From positions 1 through 64,000 of the forward strand of contig CANQOQ010000005.1 of NCBI GenBank assembly GCA_947625495.1: DNA of 64,000 nucleotides, written 5' to 3'. The notes under the pieces were generated by a model, which did not search any database, was not told where the DNA came from, and worked only from the letters and a program-made list of their open reading frames with translations. This DNA is from Candidatus Gastranaerophilales bacterium. GTDB taxonomy: Bacteria > Cyanobacteriota > Vampirovibrionia > Gastranaerophilales > Gastranaerophilaceae. Position 1 is the stretch's first letter. Each line of letters opens with the position of its first letter. Both the position numbers and the translations under genes were made by a program. Positions 49,594 to 59,717 of this stretch are shown piece after piece.

Positions 49594-49613
49594 AGCTCCC
49601 ATATTTGGGAGCT
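49594..49613. terminator. Bidirectional intrinsic terminator
   Basis: AGCTCCC (49594-49600) and GGGAGCT (49607-49613), plus an A-T pair extending into the loop, have T runs on both strands. It serves the symporter gene and the convergent small cysteine gene. Confidence 0.85.
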
Positions 49614-49633
49614 TTTTAATTATACTTACCTAG

Positions 49634-49852
49634 TTAATCTACCAAAACCTGTTGAATTTCAACATTCGGTTTACCCAAAACTCTCACTAATTCTAAAACG
49701 GAAGCTTTCATCTGGCATTTTTGTGATGTGCCGTTAAAAAAGTCCGTATAAAAACAACCTTCACAAACACAGCCTCTTTTGTAGCATTCTAAGGCCGTAT
49801 TTGTCCATCTTCTTACTGCGATGGATCTACCCATATCTCTGCTTCTAAGCAC
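49634..49852 (-). CDS. Small cysteine-rich conserved-looking protein
   Basis: A 72-aa protein starting with GTG behind an excellent AAGGAGG. The middle has ECYKRGCVCEGCFY and later KCQMK, five cysteines in C-x4-C-x-C-x2-C...C spacing that could hold a zinc or iron-sulfur site. The flanks GRSIAVRRWTNTALE and ASVLELVRVLGKP look helical. I do not recognise the family. It has its own promoter and an unusually long leader of about 70 bases, and its stop faces the symporter terminator. Confidence 0.7.
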   Translation of the reverse strand: MLRSRDMGRSIAVRRWTNTALECYKRGCVCEGCFYTDFFNGTSQKCQMKASVLELVRVLGKPNVEIQQVLVD

Positions 49853-49928
49853 TAGAAATTCCTCCTTGAATTTATCCCCATTTGTTTTATATTAAATTTT
49901 TAACATGTACATACTTTAATATATTATT

Positions 49929-49956
49929 ATTATATCGGTTCTTAAATGTATTTCAA
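49929..49956 (-). promoter_or_regulatory. Sigma70-type promoter of small cysteine protein gene
   Basis: Minus strand TTGAAA (49956-49951), a 16-base spacer and TATAAT (49934-49929). It leaves a leader of about 70 bases before the GTG start. Confidence 0.5.
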
Positions 49957-50031
49957 GAAATTTTATTCAATTATTACGTTATGATACAATTTTATTAATA
50001 TAATAATTTGTATATTATATTTATTTGTTGA

Positions 50032-52485
50032 CTACCTGAAATTAATTGATGGAAATTTCTTCATTAGTCCCGATTTAATGTTTGTTATCTCTTTTTCTAT
50101 TACTTCATCAGTTAATGTTGTTTCTTCATTTTGAAGAGTAATTCTGTATGCAAGGCTTTTATATCCTTCATTTATGTGCTCGCCTTCATATATATCAAAT
50201 AAATTAGCTGATTTAAATAATTTATTGTCTGAACTTTTCTTTATTGTAAGCATTATCTCATCATTTTTTATTTCTTTTTCAATCGCAAATGATATATCTC
50301 TTTGTACTTCGGGGAATATCGGTATATTCTTATATTTTGAAATATTTGTATTTGCCGAACTTATCAATTTCCCGATATTTATTTCAAAAACATATATGTC
50401 CTGATTGATTTTCATTTTATCTTTAATTAATGGATAAATTTCACCAAAATAACCTACTGTTTCGGGATTTTTTGAAAGTAATGTAACTTTTGCGCTTCTC
50501 CCGGGGTGCAGATATTCACATCCGTCCGCAGCTGAATGCTTAATTCTGTTTTGAATATTTAGTTCTTTGAATATTTCTTCTAAAACACCTTTTATTGTAT
50601 AGAAATCAATTTTAGTATGTTTTTTCCACAAGTTATTGTTTGTATTTCCTGTAAGTATTCCGGATAAAATCTGATTTTCTTCAACACCGCTGTCTTTTTG
50701 TGTTGCCGGTTCTTTTATAAAATATGTTTTACCTATTTCATATAGCCATATATTTTTCTGTCCGTTATCAAAATTTGATTTTACAGTATCTAATAGATTA
50801 GCTATTGTTGTTTGTCTTAACATTGTATGTTCATCTGACTGCGGATTTTGAACAAACACTGCTTTTGATTTGTCATAAGATAATCCGTATTGATTTAATA
50901 ACGGTTCTCCGATTAGAGATGATGTAACGGCTTCATTAAAACCGAATCCGAGCATGATGTTATTTATTTTTTTCAATAACTTAGTTTCTGTTGAAATCTC
51001 AGGTGAAAGTGTTTTATAAGGCAGCTTGGGCGCAATTTTGTCATAACCGTATATTCTGGCTATTTCTTCTATTAAATCAACTTCTTGCATAACATCGTTG
51101 ATTCTGAAAGAAGGAACCAAAAATCTTGCTGCCGATTCATTTTTACCTTCAGGTTTAAATCCTAATTTCTCCAGTATTTCTATACATCTGTCATTTGGTA
51201 TATCTGTACCTAAAAGTCTTTTTACCTGATTAAATCTTAAAGTAATTGAAACATCATCAAGTTTATTTTTGCCTGTTTCAACAATACCTTCAAATTTTGC
51301 ATCAGCATATTTAATAAGAAGTTCTATCGCTCTTAAAAGTGCAGGGCGTGTTTCTTCTATATCCACTCCTCTTTCAAATCTTGCACATGCTTCCGAATGA
51401 TATCCTATGCTTCTTGAATTTTTTCTGTTTGTATGCGGAGTAAAATATGCAGATTCAAGTACTATATTTTTTGTATTATCATCAATACCTGAATTTTCAG
51501 CACCAAATACACCTGCTACGCAGACTCCTTTTTCTTTTGTCGCACATAAAACAGAATCATTATTTAATTTTCTCTCTATTCCGTCAAGCGTTGTTATTGT
51601 TTCGCCTTCATTTGCTCGTCTTACACATATATATCCGTTAAGTTTATTCATATCAAAAGCATGAAGCGGTTGTCCGTATTCAAGTAAAACATAATTTGTT
51701 ATATCTACAACATTATTAATTGACCTGATTCCGGATACTTCAAGTCTGCGTTTCATCCAATCGGGCGATGGTTTTATTACTACATCTTTTATTAATCCTG
51801 CCGCATAATATTTACATACTTCAGTATCTTTTATTTCAACCGTGAATTTATTATCGGCATTTGGTTCTGAAATTTGAACTTTTGTCAGTTTAAGTTCTTT
51901 ATTAAATAAAGCTGATATTTCTCTTGCAACACCTATAACTGACATTTCATCTCCTCTGTTTGGAGTTGGTGCAACATCTATTATGGTATCCTCTTTTATA
52001 TTTAGTATTGTTTGAATATCAACACCAAGTTTTAAATCGTTATATAATCTGTTTAATATTAATATGCCGTCCTCTTCCTGCATATTTTCCAGTCCAAGTT
52101 CATCTTGTGAACACAGCATACCTTGTGATTCAATACCTCTTATTACCGCAGGTGTGAGTTCATATTGTTCTGCTGTTTTTCTCGATAATACTTTTGAACC
52201 TACGGAGGCATAAGGAATAATTTGTCCTTCTTTTATATTTTGTGCACCGCAAACTACTGTTTTTATTGTTCCTCCAAGATCTACATCAACAAGATGTAGT
52301 TTATCTGCGTTTGGATGTTGTCTTATTGCTTTTATTTGTGCAGTTATTATATTTGTAAATTTTGCACCTGTTTTTTCGGTATCTTCAACCTCAAGTCCGC
52401 TCATTGTTAGCCCATGTACTATTTCTTCAGTACTTAAATCTGTTATATCTACAAACTCATTTAACCATTCTAAAGATATTTTCAT
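50032..52485 (-). CDS. pheT: Phenylalanyl-tRNA synthetase beta subunit
   Basis: An 817-aa subunit of PheRS. The N terminus MKISLEWLNEFVDI is followed by the EMAP/OB tRNA-binding domain (about 40-150, VVCGAQNIKEGQIIPYASVG). The B3/B4 domain (SGIRSINNVVDITNYVLLEYG, QPLHAFDMNKL), B5 (IPNDRCIEILEKLGF), the catalytic-like core (EEIARIYGYDKI) and the C-terminal ferredoxin-like anticodon domain (FPEVQRDISFAI) follow. GAGAGGGA precedes the ATG. pheS is not adjacent, so the two subunit genes are split. Confidence 0.97.
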   Translation of the reverse strand: MKISLEWLNEFVDITDLSTEEIVHGLTMSGLEVEDTEKTGAKFTNIITAQIKAIRQHPNADKLHLVDVDLGGTIKTVVCGAQNIKEGQIIPYASVGSKVLSRKTAEQYELTPAVIRGIESQGMLCSQDELGLENMQEEDGILILNRLYNDLKLGVDIQTILNIKEDTIIDVAPTPNRGDEMSVIGVAREISALFNKELKLTKVQISEPNADNKFTVEIKDTEVCKYYAAGLIKDVVIKPSPDWMKRRLEVSGIRSINNVVDITNYVLLEYGQPLHAFDMNKLNGYICVRRANEGETITTLDGIERKLNNDSVLCATKEKGVCVAGVFGAENSGIDDNTKNIVLESAYFTPHTNRKNSRSIGYHSEACARFERGVDIEETRPALLRAIELLIKYADAKFEGIVETGKNKLDDVSITLRFNQVKRLLGTDIPNDRCIEILEKLGFKPEGKNESAARFLVPSFRINDVMQEVDLIEEIARIYGYDKIAPKLPYKTLSPEISTETKLLKKINNIMLGFGFNEAVTSSLIGEPLLNQYGLSYDKSKAVFVQNPQSDEHTMLRQTTIANLLDTVKSNFDNGQKNIWLYEIGKTYFIKEPATQKDSGVEENQILSGILTGNTNNNLWKKHTKIDFYTIKGVLEEIFKELNIQNRIKHSAADGCEYLHPGRSAKVTLLSKNPETVGYFGEIYPLIKDKMKINQDIYVFEINIGKLISSANTNISKYKNIPIFPEVQRDISFAIEKEIKNDEIMLTIKKSSDNKLFKSANLFDIYEGEHINEGYKSLAYRITLQNEETTLTDEVIEKEITNIKSGLMKKFPSINFR

Positions 52486-52558
52486 CTTAATATTCCCTCT
52501 CCGTAATCCTTTTTTATTTTATTATAAAAAAATCTTATTGTCATATTCATTTACATAT

Positions 52559-52587
52559 TTGATTCACAGTTTTAAATTTATTAAAAT
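52559..52587 (+). promoter_or_regulatory. Sigma70-type promoter of the cyclase gene
   Basis: TTGATT (52559-52564), a 17-base spacer and TAAAAT (52582-52587). The ATG (52594) is 7 bases after the -10 with no Shine-Dalgarno, so a leaderless transcript is predicted. Confidence 0.6.
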
Positions 52588-52593
52588 AGTCTT

Positions 52594-54558
52594 ATGAGAA
52601 AAGTTTTATCTCCAAAATATATTATTTTATATATTTTTGTTTTTATTGCATTATCTGTATATGCATTTTCTTCCGCTTTTTTAGATAACAGAGTTAACGA
52701 TTTTTTTATTAAAGCTTATACGAATATTTTTAATGTACAATCATCTGATAATGTAGTTTTGGTTGTTTTGGATGATGAATCTCTTTCAAAAATAAAATGG
52801 CCTTGGAAAAGAAATTTATTTTCTCATATATTTGATTATTTGGAATATGACTCAAAAGCGGCTGCCGTTGTTTTTCAAAATCTTATTTCTTTTACCGATA
52901 CTTACAATGAAGAAACTGACTATTATTTCTATGAAAATATTTTTTTTCATAAACGTTTAATTAACAGCTATATTCTTGTTTCCTCTAACTTATCTTCCGA
53001 TATTCTGCCCGATAACTATATAAATATTTTTAACTCAAAATCAAATATTATTATTACTGATAAAAGGAAGAAAAAACTTCAAAATTCTTATAAGGCAGTT
53101 ATGAAAATGCCGAAAGAATTTCTTGAAAATTCAAACAGACTTGCTGTTTCTTTGATACCCGAAGACAATGATGAAATTGTCAGAAATTACATTCCCGTAT
53201 TTCAAATGAATGATGTTTTATATCCCTCATTAGCTTTAAGTGCATATTCATTATATACGGGTATTACAAACTTTGTACTTACTGATGATTTCTTATGCAG
53301 CAGTGATGATTGCAAATCTTTAAAAATACCTGTTATGTCAAGAAAAGGTAAGGATTATATAGGTAATATAATTAATGCTGACTATTCCTATTATAGATGG
53401 TATAAGCCTATTTCTGAATTTTATACCCATAAATCTTATTCGGCTATAGATGTTTTGGAATCTTATGAAGCTTTAAGAAATGGTAAACAGCCAAAAATAA
53501 ATCCAAGTGAATTCAAAGACAAAATTGTCATTATAGGTCTTAATGCAGACAGAAATGTTTGGGAGCAGCTAAGTGAAACCCCGATTTTAAAAAAACAAGC
53601 CGATATTGATATTCATGCAACAATGATTGATAATATGCTTGATAATAATTTTGTTAAAGTAAAAAAGAATATTTTTTCTCTTTTTATTACATTCTTATTT
53701 TCTGTATTTGTTATTTTCGCATTTAAAAATCTTAAATTAAACCTGATATTTGCTTCGTTATTATCATTAATTTATTTTATTTATTACACGTATGAATACT
53801 TTAACGGTGTATATGTAGCACCGATATCTTCAATATTAACCATATTTTCCTGCTGCATATTAAAAGAAATATATTCTTTAATTACCACGGATAAAACGGC
53901 TGAAATGATAAAACACGCATTAGGTAAATACGTTTCAAAGGATGTTATGAAATCCGTATTACAAAATATTGACAAATTAAAACTTGGGGGAATCAGAACA
54001 AATGTTACGGTTCTTTTTGTTGATATAAGGAACTTTACACATTTTTCCGAAAATAACTCTCCTTCAGAAGTTACTAATCTTTTAAATGAATATTTTTCCA
54101 CAATAGAGCCTGTTATTGCAAAACATCACGGAATAATAAATAAATATCTTGGTGACGGTGCTTTGGCTGTATTCGGAGAACCTGTTAAGACTGAAAATCA
54201 TGCTTTAAATGCTGTTTTATGCGCCTTTGAAATCCTTGAAAAAGTTAAAATGCTTAAAGAAAAATTTATATCTGAAGGCAGACCTGGAATTGATGTCGGT
54301 ATTGGTATTAATTCAGGTGAAGTGTTTGCAGGAAATATTGGTACCGAAGAACGTTTAGAATACACTGTTATTGGAGATAATGTTAATCTCGCTTATCGTA
54401 TTGAGGCTCTAAATCAAGTTCTTAAAACTAAATTCTTAATCAGTCAATATACTTATGAACTTGTTAAAGATAATGTTGATGTTTTAAAATTAACTGATAT
54501 GGATATCAAAGGCAAATCTTTACCTATTGATATTTATGAAGTATTGAAAATAAAATAA
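52594..54558 (+). CDS. CHASE2-domain class III adenylate cyclase
   Basis: A 654-aa membrane protein. A first membrane helix (about 9-28) leads to an extracytoplasmic CHASE2 sensor domain (about 30-345: VNDFFIKAYTNIF, VVLDDESLSKIKWPWKR, later KIVIIGLNADRN). Three helices follow at about 355-425, then a cyclase domain from about 460. The cyclase has the metal Asp pair in LFVDIRNFTHFS and NKYLGDGALAVFG, GIGINSGEVFAGNIG, and VIGDNVNLAYRIEAL with transition-state Asn and Arg. The Lys in NKYLGDG fits ATP rather than GTP use. The CHASE2 ligand is unknown. recG follows after 4 bases. Confidence 0.93.
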   Translation: MRKVLSPKYIILYIFVFIALSVYAFSSAFLDNRVNDFFIKAYTNIFNVQSSDNVVLVVLDDESLSKIKWPWKRNLFSHIFDYLEYDSKAAAVVFQNLISFTDTYNEETDYYFYENIFFHKRLINSYILVSSNLSSDILPDNYINIFNSKSNIIITDKRKKKLQNSYKAVMKMPKEFLENSNRLAVSLIPEDNDEIVRNYIPVFQMNDVLYPSLALSAYSLYTGITNFVLTDDFLCSSDDCKSLKIPVMSRKGKDYIGNIINADYSYYRWYKPISEFYTHKSYSAIDVLESYEALRNGKQPKINPSEFKDKIVIIGLNADRNVWEQLSETPILKKQADIDIHATMIDNMLDNNFVKVKKNIFSLFITFLFSVFVIFAFKNLKLNLIFASLLSLIYFIYYTYEYFNGVYVAPISSILTIFSCCILKEIYSLITTDKTAEMIKHALGKYVSKDVMKSVLQNIDKLKLGGIRTNVTVLFVDIRNFTHFSENNSPSEVTNLLNEYFSTIEPVIAKHHGIINKYLGDGALAVFGEPVKTENHALNAVLCAFEILEKVKMLKEKFISEGRPGIDVGIGINSGEVFAGNIGTEERLEYTVIGDNVNLAYRIEALNQVLKTKFLISQYTYELVKDNVDVLKLTDMDIKGKSLPIDIYEVLKIK

Positions 54559-54562
54559 TATT

Positions 54563-56971
54563 ATGAGTGCTGACTATTTTAATAATATTGACTTAAATCA
54601 GATAAGAAAAGCAATTCAAGTTGAAGAAAAGTATAAATATATTGATATTATGGGAAGAGAAGTTCCTTTTTCAGCTTTTATGCTTAAAAATATTCGCATT
54701 ATTTATAAATCATCCTCCAGAAATCCCAGATGGCTTCCTATTATAGAAGCTTTTGAACATTATTCTCAGGATAATATGCTGCAAAGAAAAAAAACGGTTT
54801 CTAATTTTGTTAAACTGATTTCTTCAGAATTAAATAAGAATAAAGATAATAACAAAACCTCAAATGATAATTCATTTGACTTGTATAATATTGATATTAC
54901 AAATCTAAAAGGCGTCGGACAAAAATTCGGCTATTTACTTAATAAAGCAGGAATTTTTTCTGTTTTTGACTTAATAAGTTATTATCCGAAAAAATATATA
55001 GATTATTCTTCAAGATGTTTAATAAAAAACTTAAAAATAGGGCAAAATGTTACTATATACGGCAAAATTACTGCAATTAAAACTTTTACCACAAAAAATA
55101 ATCTTACAATATTTAAAGTAACAATAACAGATGAATCATCATCAATTGATTTGGTTTTCTTTTATTCAAAATTAAACAGATTTACACTTGAAAGGTATAA
55201 ATCTCAATTTCCGAAAGGTGCAAATATTATTGTTTCAGGTGCTGTAAAGTTTGATAATTACTCTTCGCAGCTTACTATTGATAAACCTCAATATCAAATT
55301 GCAGGTGAGTCGTATACTGACAGTGATAATTTAAATTTAGGAAGAATAGTCCCAGTATATCCGTTGGTGGATAATTTAAATATTAAATTTCTCAGAAAAG
55401 CTATATATAATGCTCTGAGTGAATATAAAAACTTTGTCGAGAATTTATTGCCAAAAGAAATAATGCAATTGAGAGATTTAATTAACAGAAGAGATGCTTT
55501 AAGAATAATACATTTCCCTGATGATATAAATGAACTTGAAAAAGCAAGATTTACTCTAGTTTATGAGGAATTTTTTCTGCTTCAATTAAAACTTTTATAT
55601 ATAAAAAATAAAACCGCAAAAGAATATAAAACAGTTTCACTGAATATAAAAGAAGGCGGACTTGTAAATAAATTTATAAAATCGCTGCCGTTTGAGTTAA
55701 CATCAGCTCAAAAGCGTGCAATTAATGAAATATTAAATGATATTAATTCAGATAAACCTATGCAAAGATTACTGCAAGGAGATGTTGGAAGCGGAAAAAC
55801 AGTTGTTGCGTGTATTATGCTTTTGGCTGCCATTGAAAACGGATTTCAAACAGCTATTATGGCACCTACAGAAATTCTTGCGCAGCAGCATTTTAATAAT
55901 TTTATTAAATGGCTTATGCCGTTTGGTTTGAATATTGCTTTGTTTACTTCATCTAATTCTAAAAAACTGAGAACAAAGCTCGAAAAAGATTTAAGAAACG
56001 GGCAAATTGATATTGCTGTCGGTACGCACTCTTTAATACAGGATAATATTGAATTTAAAAAACTCGGCGCAATTGTAATAGATGAACAGCATAGATTTGG
56101 TGTAAAACAGAGGAATATGCTGAAATCAAAAGCGGATATTCCTCAAATGCTTACAATGACTGCTACACCTATACCAAGAACTCTGGCATTAACAGTTCAC
56201 GGAGATTTGGAGCTTACGATTATAGATGAACTTCCAAAAGGCAGGAAACCTGTTAAAACAGCTCTTATTTCATCTTCACAACACAAACAGGCATATAATT
56301 TAATTAGAAGCGAAGTAGAAAAAGGACATCAGGCATACATTGTATTCCCTTTAATTGATGAATCAGAATCACTTGCTGCTAAAGCTGCAACTAAAGAAGC
56401 TGAAAGTCTTCAAAACGGCGTTTTTTCAGATTTAAAAATAGGCCTTTTACACGGTAAAATGAAAAATGATGAAAAAGATGCTGTAATGAGCGCTTTTAAA
56501 AACAAAGAATACGATATACTTGTATGTACTACAGTTGTTGAAGTGGGCGTAGATGTAGAAAATGCTACTGTTATGATTATTGAAAATGCTGAAAGATTCG
56601 GTCTATCTCAGCTTCACCAGTTAAGAGGCAGAGTCGGAAGAAGCTCGGTTCAGTCTTATTGTGTGCTTGTTTCTTCTTCTAAAAATCAAGATACTATTAC
56701 AAGGTTGAATGTTTTGGTTCAAACAAATGACGGGTTTGTTATTGCCGAAAAAGATTTGGAATTAAGAGGACCAGGCGAATTTTTAGGAACAAGACAAAGC
56801 GGAATCCTTGAACTTCATCTTGCTGATTTGACAAAAGATTTATATATTCTTGAATTAGCCAGAAATGATGTTAAAAATTATATTGATTCAAACCCTGTTT
56901 TAGAACCTGCTCTTCAAAATTATCTTAATTCTTATTCTTCGGTATTAAAAGATTTTGAACTTGCCGATTAA
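54563..56971 (+). CDS. recG: ATP-dependent DNA helicase RecG
   Basis: An 802-aa helicase that remodels stalled forks and Holliday junctions. An extended N-terminal region (about 1-110) precedes the wedge/OB domain (LKGVGQKFGYLLNKAGI, YYPKKYIDYSS, GQNVTIYGKITAI). The superfamily 2 motor has Walker A LLQGDVGSGKTVVA, DEQH in VIDEQHRFGVKQR, TATPIPRTLALTVHGDLE, motif V-VI VVEVGVDVENATVMIIENAERFGLSQLHQ (in parts) and QLRGRVGRS. The C-terminal segment ELRGPGEFLGTRQSG is specific to RecG. It is probably co-transcribed with the cyclase. Confidence 0.97.
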   Translation: MSADYFNNIDLNQIRKAIQVEEKYKYIDIMGREVPFSAFMLKNIRIIYKSSSRNPRWLPIIEAFEHYSQDNMLQRKKTVSNFVKLISSELNKNKDNNKTSNDNSFDLYNIDITNLKGVGQKFGYLLNKAGIFSVFDLISYYPKKYIDYSSRCLIKNLKIGQNVTIYGKITAIKTFTTKNNLTIFKVTITDESSSIDLVFFYSKLNRFTLERYKSQFPKGANIIVSGAVKFDNYSSQLTIDKPQYQIAGESYTDSDNLNLGRIVPVYPLVDNLNIKFLRKAIYNALSEYKNFVENLLPKEIMQLRDLINRRDALRIIHFPDDINELEKARFTLVYEEFFLLQLKLLYIKNKTAKEYKTVSLNIKEGGLVNKFIKSLPFELTSAQKRAINEILNDINSDKPMQRLLQGDVGSGKTVVACIMLLAAIENGFQTAIMAPTEILAQQHFNNFIKWLMPFGLNIALFTSSNSKKLRTKLEKDLRNGQIDIAVGTHSLIQDNIEFKKLGAIVIDEQHRFGVKQRNMLKSKADIPQMLTMTATPIPRTLALTVHGDLELTIIDELPKGRKPVKTALISSSQHKQAYNLIRSEVEKGHQAYIVFPLIDESESLAAKAATKEAESLQNGVFSDLKIGLLHGKMKNDEKDAVMSAFKNKEYDILVCTTVVEVGVDVENATVMIIENAERFGLSQLHQLRGRVGRSSVQSYCVLVSSSKNQDTITRLNVLVQTNDGFVIAEKDLELRGPGEFLGTRQSGILELHLADLTKDLYILELARNDVKNYIDSNPVLEPALQNYLNSYSSVLKDFELAD

Positions 56972-58656
56972 TGTTTTTTCTTGAAAACTATTAATGTCCA
57001 ATCTCCCGCATAAGTTATACTGTCAATTCTATAATCATCTTTTAACGAATACATAATGCTGTTTCTTATAACCGAAAATACAAGAAAAATAAACGGAGTT
57101 TTTTTATATTGTTTTTCATCTGAAAGTATTTCTTTTATATTCTCATTTGACATAAAAGATACATTATTGAGAAAAATAATACCGATTCTCTCTCCTTTTT
57201 TCATATTGTCTATAAATGTGTATTTAGAATAATCCATTAAATTTTTATTTGGAAGTTCTTTAAAATTTTCTTTGTATATATATTTTCCGTTATGAATTAC
57301 CTGACTATAGTCAGGATTATTATATAAGAAATAATTAAAATTAAACTTGTTTATTGAATAGTATTTCAACTTTTTGTTTTTATTCAAATACCTGTCAAAC
57401 TTATCTTTGTCATAGTACGTAAGAAGAACGTAATCGCCGTTTTTTAACCTTGAATTATTAATAAGCTCGGCAACAGCTCTGTGTCCTTCGGGTCTTGTCT
57501 TTCTGAATGCCGAATTCTCTGATGTAAATAAAAAAGTAAGGTTTAGTATAAAATATAATATTATTAATGTTTTTGAAAGTTTTTTGTCATCTATTTTATA
57601 AAAACCGAAACACATAAGAAGTATTAATGTCGGATATATTTCAACAGAATATTTTGTTATTAAAACCATTTTCCCCGTATATGAAATTATATTCAAATAT
57701 ATAAAAAATATTAGAGCTGAAAGTGATAAACAAACAATTTTATTATTTTTGTTTTTTACGGCGGTATATATTCCGTAAAAAGCAATAATTGTAGGAATAA
57801 ATGCAAATAATATGAATGTGTAATTAAATTTTCCTCCCGAGAAAAAATAAGAAGAAATAGTATCATAAGTATTTATTATATTTAACTGAACGGGAGAAAA
57901 ATAGTCGGTAAACGTAAGCAAAATTTTAGAAAAATTATATCCTGACCAAAATTGAGATAATGAATCAAAAGTAATAATATTATATAAAAAAGGTGAAATA
58001 ATAATTATAACTGCTGTTATAGGTATAAGAAAATACATTAAAATTTTTGTAATAATAAATTTTTTCTGTTTTTCATCTATATTGTTAAGAATGAAATAAA
58101 GAGTAAAAGTTATTATTAAAAATACGTACATTATACCTAAAGTATGGGTAAAAACGATTAAGGCAGAGGAAATAAACATTAATATTAAATCATTTTTATT
58201 CGGACATTTTAAAACTTTAATTGTATAAAGTAATAGTAATGAACTGAAGAAAAACATTAAGCTGTAAAGCCTTACTTCTTGTCCGAAATAAATTAAAAAA
58301 GAACTGACGGCTGTAGTAAATGCACAAAGAAGTCCTAATTTTTCATTTTTTAGTTCCCTGCCTGCATAATACATTATTATTACCGATAGAGCTGACGGAA
58401 CTACAGATGAATATCTTAATGAAATATCAGAATCCGAAAAGAAAAACATCCATAGTTTTAAATAAAGAAAATATAATGGAGTATGACAATTCCTCATCAT
58501 ATTGATAAAAAATAATTTTAAATCTTTTTGTGAGGCTATAAACCAGCCGGTGTATTCATCATTCCATAAGCCTTCAGGTTTATCCAAAAACAATATTCTG
58601 AGTAAAAAAGCAAATATTAATATTATAAATAATTTAAAAAAAGTATTATTTTTCAT
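56968..58656 (-). CDS. Polytopic glycosyltransferase (GT-C/ArnT-PMT-like)
   Basis: A 562-aa membrane protein with about 11 hydrophobic helices in the first 390 residues and a soluble C terminus. The first extracytoplasmic loop FLDKPEGLWNDEYTGWF has the Asp/Glu of GT-C enzymes that use polyprenyl-phosphate sugars, and ISLRYSSVVPSALSVIIMYY is the typical next segment. It probably transfers a sugar from a lipid carrier to a surface molecule. The divergent GT2 gene, DPM1-like, could make such a lipid-linked donor. Its stop overlaps the recG stop by 4 bases. Confidence 0.85.
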   Translation of the reverse strand: MKNNTFFKLFIILIFAFLLRILFLDKPEGLWNDEYTGWFIASQKDLKLFFINMMRNCHTPLYFLYLKLWMFFFSDSDISLRYSSVVPSALSVIIMYYAGRELKNEKLGLLCAFTTAVSSFLIYFGQEVRLYSLMFFFSSLLLLYTIKVLKCPNKNDLILMFISSALIVFTHTLGIMYVFLIITFTLYFILNNIDEKQKKFIITKILMYFLIPITAVIIIISPFLYNIITFDSLSQFWSGYNFSKILLTFTDYFSPVQLNIINTYDTISSYFFSGGKFNYTFILFAFIPTIIAFYGIYTAVKNKNNKIVCLSLSALIFFIYLNIISYTGKMVLITKYSVEIYPTLILLMCFGFYKIDDKKLSKTLIILYFILNLTFLFTSENSAFRKTRPEGHRAVAELINNSRLKNGDYVLLTYYDKDKFDRYLNKNKKLKYYSINKFNFNYFLYNNPDYSQVIHNGKYIYKENFKELPNKNLMDYSKYTFIDNMKKGERIGIIFLNNVSFMSNENIKEILSDEKQYKKTPFIFLVFSVIRNSIMYSLKDDYRIDSITYAGDWTLIVFKKKH

Positions 58657-58717
58657 GATGTTTGTTAAAAAAAATTTATATAATATAATAATTTTAGCAT
58701 ATATAAGTATTTTTTGT

Positions 58718-59656
58718 ATGAAATTAATAATTCAAATACCTTGTTATAATGAAGAAGTAGCGCTAGGTGTAACTTTATCAAAGCTGCCTGAGCATATAGA
58801 CGGAATAGATACGATTGAAGTATTGGTATCCGATGATTGCTCTACGGACAGGACTGTTGAAATTGCAAAGGAATACGGAGTAAAACATATAGTTACATCT
58901 ACCCACCACAGAGGTCTTGCTAAAACATTTTTATACGGACTTCAAAAGGCTTTAAATGAAGGTGCTGATATTATTGTTAATACTGATGCCGATAATCAAT
59001 ATTGTGCTGATGATATCGAAAAACTTATAAGACCTATACTCGAAAAAAGAGCTGATATTGTTATAGGTTCAAGACCAATTAAAGACATTAAATCATTTTC
59101 ACCGTTTAAAAAATTTCTTCAGTATCTTGGTTCAAAAATAGTAAGATTAATAAGTTCTACTGCAACTGATGATGCACCGAGCGGATTTCGTGCATTCTCA
59201 AAAGAGGCTGCTATTGCAATAAATGTTTTTGATAATTATACATATACAATTGAAACAGTAATTCAAGCTAAAACCAAAGGGCTTCATATTCTTTCGGTTC
59301 CTGTCAGAGTAAATGATACTTACAGAAAATCACGGCTCGTTAAAAATATTTTTCAATACATAATAAGAAATTCTTTTACAATACTTAGAATGTTTATAAT
59401 CTATAGACCATTTAGATTTTTTGCATTTATTGGTGCAATGTTATTTTTTGTTGGTATGATATTACTCGGAAGATTTATTTTCCTATATTTTCTTGATGAA
59501 GGAAATGGTCATATTCAATCTCTTATTATTTGTTCAATGCTTGTAATAACGGGATTTCAAGTTGTTTTGTTTGGAGTGTTGGCTGATTTACTTGCTATTA
59601 ACAGAAAACTTATTGAAGATATACAAATACGCACTAAAAAACTTGAAAATAAATAG
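58718..59656 (+). CDS. Polyprenyl-phosphate-sugar-synthase-like GT2
   Basis: A 312-aa family-2 glycosyltransferase. MKLIIQIPCYNEEVALG opens the GT-A domain. VSDDCSTDRT, VNTDADNQYCADDIE (the D-x-D), VIGSRPI and DDAPSGFRAFSKEAA follow, a pattern shared with dolichol/undecaprenyl-phosphate glycosyltransferases such as DPM1 and GtrB. Two C-terminal membrane helices (about 232-256 and 268-292) fit a membrane-bound donor synthase. ATG 58718 is chosen because an upstream extension would overlap the divergent gene and precede the domain start. No Shine-Dalgarno is seen. Confidence 0.9.
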   Translation: MKLIIQIPCYNEEVALGVTLSKLPEHIDGIDTIEVLVSDDCSTDRTVEIAKEYGVKHIVTSTHHRGLAKTFLYGLQKALNEGADIIVNTDADNQYCADDIEKLIRPILEKRADIVIGSRPIKDIKSFSPFKKFLQYLGSKIVRLISSTATDDAPSGFRAFSKEAAIAINVFDNYTYTIETVIQAKTKGLHILSVPVRVNDTYRKSRLVKNIFQYIIRNSFTILRMFIIYRPFRFFAFIGAMLFFVGMILLGRFIFLYFLDEGNGHIQSLIICSMLVITGFQVVLFGVLADLLAINRKLIEDIQIRTKKLENK

Positions 59657-59717
59657 TTCTGATATCTAACCCAAAAGACTAAAAGATAATATTTATAATT
59701 TATTTGATAATTTTCTT

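Noticed and set aside
58502-58717. N-terminal extension of the GT2 gene
   Set aside because: It would overlap the divergent GT-C gene by 155 bases, and the conserved domain begins exactly at ATG 58718.
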